NCBI GenBank assembly: GCA_051306415.1
Contig: JBPPNE010000055.1
Span: forward strand, 1 to 10,129
Source: CBDDRG01 sp051306415
Lineage (GTDB): Bacteria; Pseudomonadota; Gammaproteobacteria; Pseudomonadales; Porticoccaceae
Direction of reading: 5' to 3'
DNA length: 10,129 nucleotides
Numbering within the stretch: the stretch's first letter is position 1; each line of letters starts with the position of its first letter. Both the position numbers and the translations under genes were made by a program. The notes beneath the pieces are model-generated. The model had not been told where the DNA came from, did not search any database, and saw nothing but the letters and a program-made list of their open reading frames with translations. This document shows positions 6,610 to 10,129 of this stretch, in pieces.

Positions 6610-6909
6610 TCAACGCAGTGGCGGGCGAACGATGTTGGCGGCATCCGGCAACCGTTGTGGCGTCGCGATGGCCAGAGTTTTCTGACGGCTGTGGTCTCCC
6701 TGTTGCAGGTGCACTCGCCCTTTGGCGACGCCGAATTGGGCGGCGATGAACGCGATCAGACAGGCGTTGGCGGGGCCGTCCACCGGTGCTGCACGGATCT
6801 GTATCTTCAGGCGCTCGCCGTGCAGACCGACGATGGCGTCGCGGCGTGCGCCGGGCTGGACATGGCACTCGAGCAGCAGGGTGTCGCCGTGCCAGCGGTA
6901 GTTCGCCAC
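6610..6909 (-). CDS. yggU: YggU, DUF167 family protein
   Basis: A 99-aa protein of the DUF167/YggU family, small single-domain proteins of known fold but no established function. Family signatures are VQPGARRDAIVG (17-28), the conserved loop RAAPVDGPAN (39-48) and the final LQQGDHSRQK (68-77). E. coli YggU is of similar length (about 96 aa). The start is GTG at 6909, one nt after the yggT stop (TAG-G-GTG), which implies coupling to yggT. No strong ribosome site is visible, consistent with translation by re-initiation. The yggT-yggU pairing is conserved in many gammaproteobacteria. Confidence 0.9.
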   Translation of the reverse strand: MANYRWHGDTLLLECHVQPGARRDAIVGLHGERLKIQIRAAPVDGPANACLIAFIAAQFGVAKGRVHLQQGDHSRQKTLAIATPQRLPDAANIVRPPLR

Positions 6910-6910
6910 C

Positions 6911-7498
6911 CTAAATGCCCGGCACGATGCCCGGCATCAGCTGGGTGGCAGCGGCCAGCTCGGCGAGCAACATGCGCAACAGATTGATCGCCAGGAAAAT
7001 TGCGATCGGCGACAGATCGATGCCGCCGAAGCTGGGGATGATGCGGCGAAACGGCGCCATCACCGGCTCGATCAGCTCGTAAAGCAGCGCGGTCATGGGG
7101 TGCTGGCTGGTCGGCGCCACCCAGCTCAGGATGATCACCGCGAGGATGCCGTAAAAATAGATGTTGAGCAGCATCGAGACTGCACCCAATGCTGCCCACA
7201 CCAGCGGCAGCAGAATCGGCGCGGCATCGACACCGGCAATCGCCAGGGTGGCTTGAATCGCCAGCCACTGGAGCAGGAGGATCAGCAGCAGGGTGGCGGT
7301 GTCGAAGCGCTTGAACGCCGGGGCTATCCTGCGCAGCGGCGCCAGCACGGGCTCGGTGGATTTGAACACGAACTGGGACAGCGGGTTGTAGAAGTTTGCC
7401 CGGCACAGCCGGAGCAACAGGCGCACCAGCAATATCAGCAGACAAAGAGTGGCGAGCGTCTGCACGAAGTAGATAGCGAGCTGATTAATGGTGGCCAT
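6911..7498 (-). CDS. yggT: YggT family integral membrane protein
   Basis: A 195-aa inner-membrane protein made of two homologous halves. The segments NPLSQFVFKSTEPVLAPLRR (38-57) and HPMTALLYELIEPVMAPFRR (133-152) are clear internal repeats, each with an EPV.AP.RRI..P loop followed by a hydrophobic stretch. Predicted membrane segments are roughly 7-29, 67-88, 95-128 (probably two) and 162-184. YggT proteins are implicated in osmotic or ion stress in E. coli and resemble the cell-division/chloroplast YlmG family, but the molecular function is unproven. The ATG at 7498 has AGAGG 5 nt upstream and begins 13 nt after proC. It overlaps nothing and leads directly into yggU. Confidence 0.92.
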   Translation of the reverse strand: MATINQLAIYFVQTLATLCLLILLVRLLLRLCRANFYNPLSQFVFKSTEPVLAPLRRIAPAFKRFDTATLLLILLLQWLAIQATLAIAGVDAAPILLPLVWAALGAVSMLLNIYFYGILAVIILSWVAPTSQHPMTALLYELIEPVMAPFRRIIPSFGGIDLSPIAIFLAINLLRMLLAELAAATQLMPGIVPGI

Positions 7499-7511
7499 CG
7501 GATCCTCTGTT

Positions 7512-8333
7512 TTAGTCGGTCAGCTCGGCGGCCATGTCATGGGCGCGGTCACGGGCGGCGATCATGGCGGCGTCGAATAGCTCAGGCAACCCGCCGGCGA
7601 GGAACACGTCGATGGCGCGCTCGGTAGTGCCGCCGGGGGACGTCACGCGGCGGCGCAGCTCGGCGCTGTCGACATCGCTGGCGAGCGCCATGCGGGCGGC
7701 GCCCAGCGCTGTTTGCAAGGTCAGGCTGCGGGCCACCGCTGGCGACAAGCCGAGCCGGACGCCGGCTTGTTCCATCGCTTCGATGACCAGAAAAAAATAG
7801 GCGGGCCCGCTGCCGGACAGTGCGGTCACCGCGTCGATGTCCGCTTCCCGCGGCACCCACAGGCAAATGCCGACGGCGGACAGGATGGCCTCGGTCTGCT
7901 GCCGCTGAGCCGCGCTGACCCGAGCCGTCGCGAAGAGGCCACTGGCGCCGGTCTGCACCAGTGCCGGAGTGTTGGGCATGCAGCGCACGATGGGAATTCC
8001 CGCGCCCAGCCAGCCTTGCAGGGATGCGACGGGAATACCCGCGGCGATCGAGATGACCAGCGGGTTATGCCCGAGCGCCGGGCGCAGCGCGGTGGCCACC
8101 GCTTTCATGACCTGGGGCTTGACGGCAAGGATGACCACTTCGGCGGTCGCGACCGCGTGCCGGTTGTCATCAGTCGCCACAATCCCGAAACGGCTGGCTA
8201 GTTGCTCGCGACAGTCGGCGACCGGGTCGCAAGCGGTGATGCGCGCGGCGGGGTAGCCCTTTTCAATCAAGCCGCCAATAAGGCTGGTGGCCATGTTGCC
8301 GCCGCCGACGAATGCCAGTGTGGGCTGATTCAA
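7512..8333 (-). CDS. proC: Pyrroline-5-carboxylate reductase
   Basis: ProC reduces 1-pyrroline-5-carboxylate to L-proline with NAD(P)H, the last step of proline synthesis in the cytosol. The 273-aa length is normal. The Rossmann dinucleotide loop is VGGGNMA (9-15). VKPQ (71-74), RCMPNTPA (117-124), LSGSGPAYFF (172-181) and the C-terminal signature TSPGGTTERAI (231-241) follow in the expected order. The start is TTG at 8333, not ATG. It is well supported: AAGGAG lies 6 nt upstream, the N-terminus begins just before the first Rossmann strand as in the family, and the codon overlaps the yggS stop as TTGA. This implies translation coupled to yggS. Confidence 0.96.
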   Translation of the reverse strand: MNQPTLAFVGGGNMATSLIGGLIEKGYPAARITACDPVADCREQLASRFGIVATDDNRHAVATAEVVILAVKPQVMKAVATALRPALGHNPLVISIAAGIPVASLQGWLGAGIPIVRCMPNTPALVQTGASGLFATARVSAAQRQQTEAILSAVGICLWVPREADIDAVTALSGSGPAYFFLVIEAMEQAGVRLGLSPAVARSLTLQTALGAARMALASDVDSAELRRRVTSPGGTTERAIDVFLAGGLPELFDAAMIAARDRAHDMAAELTD

Positions 8334-9085
8334 GGTTTACTCCTTGGTGAAGTCGTTGTGGCGGTGTGGCGCGGCCCGAACACGGCGGTGCCAATGCGGA
8401 CGATGGTGGCGCCCTCCGCGATCGCCGCCTCCATGTCCGCGGACATACCCATCGACAGTGTATCCAATCCGGCGAGCCGGGGAGAGAGTGCGCGCAGTTC
8501 GGCAAGCAGTTGTGCCAGGCGTCGGTAGGCGGCTCTCGCCCCATCTTGTGAGTCCGCGGGTTGTGAGTTCGCGGGTTGTGAGTTCGCGGGCCGTGGTATT
8601 GCCATCAAGCCGCGCAGGTGGACGCGGGGCAGATCGGCGACGGCGAGCGCCAGTTCCGCCAGTTGAGCGGGGGCAACCCCGGCTTTGCTGGCTTCGGCGT
8701 CGATATTCACCTGTATGCAGATGTTCAGGGGTGGTTGATCCGGCGGGCGCTGGGCGCTCAGGCGCGTGGCGATCCTCAGGCGATCGACACTGTGCACCCA
8801 GGTGAAATGGGCGGCGATGGCGCGGGTTTTGTTTTCCTGAATCGAGCCGATATAGTGCCATTCGATGCCGAGGCCGCGCAGCGTGTCCATTTTGACCAGG
8901 GCTTCCTGGAGGTAGTTTTCACCGAAGCAGCGGATTCCCTCGTGCCAAGCTGTCGCGATGGCGTCCGCATCCTGGCCCTTGCTGGCTGCGAGCAGCTTGA
9001 TCTGGTCTGCGGTACGGCCACAGCGGGTGACAAAGTGTTCAATCGCGGCAGTGACTCGGCGTAGGTTATCCGCAATGTTAGTCAT
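8330..9085 (-). CDS. yggS: YggS/PLPBP family pyridoxal phosphate homeostasis protein
   Basis: A 251-aa protein of the COG0325 family, which binds pyridoxal 5'-phosphate without known catalysis and keeps free PLP and amino-acid pools in balance. The PLP lysine is Lys36 in LLAASKGQ. FGENYLQE (54-61), EWHYIGSIQENK (75-86), RGLMAIP (158-164), SMGMSADMEAAI (211-222) and VRIGTAVFGPR (229-239) follow as in E. coli YggS. Unusual is a run of three 5-residue repeats, PANSQ-PANSQ-PADSQ (166-180), inserted after MAIP. There is also a short tail beyond FGPR that carries the proC ribosome site. The ATG at 9085 fits the family N-terminus but has no visible ribosome site. The gene is divergent from pilT with 64 nt between starts. 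Confidence 0.95.
   Translation of the reverse strand: MTNIADNLRRVTAAIEHFVTRCGRTADQIKLLAASKGQDADAIATAWHEGIRCFGENYLQEALVKMDTLRGLGIEWHYIGSIQENKTRAIAAHFTWVHSVDRLRIATRLSAQRPPDQPPLNICIQVNIDAEASKAGVAPAQLAELALAVADLPRVHLRGLMAIPRPANSQPANSQPADSQDGARAAYRRLAQLLAELRALSPRLAGLDTLSMGMSADMEAAIAEGATIVRIGTAVFGPRHTATTTSPRSKP
8340..8345 (-). promoter_or_regulatory. Ribosome binding site deciding the proC TTG start
   Basis: AAGGAG on the minus strand, 6 nt before TTG at 8333, lying within the last codons of yggS. It is the main evidence that proC starts at this non-standard codon. Confidence 0.8.
8546..8590. repeat. 15-bp tandem repeat, three copies, inside yggS
   Basis: The units TTGTGAGTCCGCGGG (8546-8560), TTGTGAGTTCGCGGG (8561-8575) and an identical third copy (8576-8590) are adjacent. 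Only one base differs in the first unit. The 15-bp length keeps the yggS frame and encodes the PA(N/D)SQ repeat. Near identity at the DNA level points to recent slippage expansion. Confidence 0.95.
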
Positions 9086-9090
9086 ATACT
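9085..9090 (+). promoter_or_regulatory. Possible -10 element for pilT
   Basis: TATACT matches TATAAT at 5 of 6 positions and overlaps the yggS start codon. Transcription from it would start near 9097 and give a leader of about 50 nt before pilT. No good -35 element lies 16-18 nt upstream, so the call is weak. The rest of the 64-nt divergent gap (9086-9149) shows no clear promoter for yggS. Confidence 0.25.
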
Positions 9091-9149
9091 GAGGCAGTGC
9101 AGCAGTCCGCAGGAGCGGCAGGGTATCAACAAACGTAAGGGATTAGGTA

Positions 9150-10129
9150 ATGGATATTACGGAACTACTGGCCTTTAGCGCCAAGCAGGGCGCGTCCGAC
9201 TTGCACCTTTCGGCGGGCTTGCCGCCGATGATCCGCGTCGACGGCGATATCCGCCGCGTCAATCTGCCGCCGATGGACCACAAGCAGGTTCACGGGTTGA
9301 TTTACGAGATCATGAATGACAAGCAACGGCGGGATTACGAGGAATTCCTCGAAACCGACTTTTCCTTTGAAGTCCCCGGTGTGGCCCGGTTTCGGGTTAA
9401 TGCCTTCAACCAGAATCGGGGCGCGGGAGGCGTCTTTCGTACCATTCCATCCCGGGTGCTGACACTGGAGGATCTCGGCTTCGGTGAGATCTTTCGCAAC
9501 ATCTCGATGCTGCCGCGGGGGTTGGTGCTGGTGACCGGGCCGACCGGTTCCGGCAAGAGCACTACCCTTGCGGCTATGGTCGATTACGTCAACTCCAACC
9601 GCTATCAGCACATCCTCACCATTGAGGACCCCATCGAATTTGTTCACGAAAGCAAGAAGTGCCTGGTCAACCAGCGCGAGGTGCACAAGGATACTCACGG
9701 CTTTGCCGAGGCCCTGCGCTCCGCACTGCGGGAAGATCCCGACATTATCCTGGTGGGTGAGATGCGCGACCTGGAGACCATTCGCCTCGCGCTGACCGCG
9801 GCGGAAACGGGCCACCTGGTTTTCGGCACCCTGCATACCACCTCGGCGGCAAAAACCATTGACCGCGTCGTCGACGTGTTTCCCGCCGCTGAGAAGGCGA
9901 TGGTGCGCTCAATGTTGTCGGAGTCGCTGCAGGCGGTTATTTCCCAGACCTTGATGAAAAAGATCGGCGGTGGCCGCGCGGCCGCCAATGAAATCATGAT
10001 CGGCACGCCGGCGATCCGTAACCTGATTCGCGAGGACAAGGTGGCGCAGATGTACTCAGCCATTCAGACCGGCGTCAACCACGGTATGCAGACGATGGAT
10101 CAATGCCTGCAGAACATGGTGCAGAAAAA
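9150..10129 (+). CDS. pilT: PilT, type IV pilus retraction ATPase (3' end cut off)
   Basis: PilT is the hexameric cytoplasmic ATPase that depolymerises type IV pili and drives twitching motility. The window contains 326 codons and runs off the edge in frame; Pseudomonas PilT is 344 aa, so about 18 residues are missing. The N-terminal PAS-like domain includes ASDLHLSAGLPPM (15-27). Walker A is GPTGSGKST (130-138), the Asp box includes TIEDPIEF (157-164), Walker B is LVGEMRD (201-207), and the His box is GTLHTTSA (226-233). AIRNLIRE (288-295) is the motif needed for retraction that separates PilT from PilB and PilU. The ATG at 9150 has AAGGGA 7 nt upstream. It is divergent from yggS; pilU would be expected just beyond the window. 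Confidence 0.97.
   Translation, partial: MDITELLAFSAKQGASDLHLSAGLPPMIRVDGDIRRVNLPPMDHKQVHGLIYEIMNDKQRRDYEEFLETDFSFEVPGVARFRVNAFNQNRGAGGVFRTIPSRVLTLEDLGFGEIFRNISMLPRGLVLVTGPTGSGKSTTLAAMVDYVNSNRYQHILTIEDPIEFVHESKKCLVNQREVHKDTHGFAEALRSALREDPDIILVGEMRDLETIRLALTAAETGHLVFGTLHTTSAAKTIDRVVDVFPAAEKAMVRSMLSESLQAVISQTLMKKIGGGRAAANEIMIGTPAIRNLIREDKVAQMYSAIQTGVNHGMQTMDQCLQNMVQK

Noticed and set aside
5456..6685. 409-codon plus-strand frame, longer than metX itself
   Set aside because: It is antisense to metX, whose catalytic triad and family motifs are intact. The antisense product is low complexity, rich in Val, Ala and Gly, with no domain I recognise.
8546..8590. Short regular repeats as a CRISPR-like array
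   Set aside because: The units are contiguous without spacers and lie in frame inside yggS, so this is a coding minisatellite.
9165..9836. 223-codon minus-strand frame
   Set aside because: It is antisense to pilT, which has Walker A, Walker B and AIRNLIRE motifs in the plus frame.

Overview
The window is about 10.1 kb of GC-rich, gene-dense chromosome from a gammaproteobacterium, probably a member of the Pseudomonadales or the marine Cellvibrio/Halieaceae-type lineages. The evidence is the gene order pilT / yggS-proC-yggT-yggU-metX-metW-DUF4426-rdgB-hemW, which is the Pseudomonas arrangement, together with the protein family signatures. It is housekeeping chromosome: I see no insertion sequence, phage gene, CRISPR array, tRNA or rRNA.

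Layout. Positions 1-74 hold the last codons of a plus-strand gene, possibly ppx. It converges on ppk1 (polyphosphate kinase, minus, 173-2263). Upstream of ppk1 a 159-bp gap carries a good candidate PhoB box and two inverted repeats. From 2423 to 9085 ten genes lie on the minus strand, transcribed from high to low coordinates: yggS (PLP homeostasis), proC (proline synthesis), yggT (membrane protein), yggU (DUF167), metX and metW (methionine synthesis), a secreted DUF4426 protein, rdgB (nucleotide-pool cleaning) and hemW (heme trafficking). Several junctions are tight: yggS/proC overlap by 4 nt, yggT/yggU are 1 nt apart, and metX/metW overlap by 1 nt. The larger gaps (68 bp before metX, 126 bp before the DUF4426 gene, 159 bp before ppk1) are the likely places for internal promoters. 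At 9150 the divergent pilT (twitching-motility retraction ATPase) begins on the plus strand and runs off the window about 18 codons short of the usual end.

How the genes fit together. metX and metW are one functional unit for acylated homoserine. yggS and proC are the widely conserved PLP-homeostasis/proline pair, here translationally coupled through a TTG start. ppk1, and perhaps a converging ppx, form a polyphosphate synthesis/degradation locus whose promoter region suggests phosphate-starvation control. The most interesting points are that candidate PhoB box, a 15-bp triplicate minisatellite inside yggS, the conserved but uncharacterised DUF4426, YggT and YggU proteins, and the apparent junction between the pilT-hemW block and the ppk1 locus. 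I found no clearly new multi-gene system.
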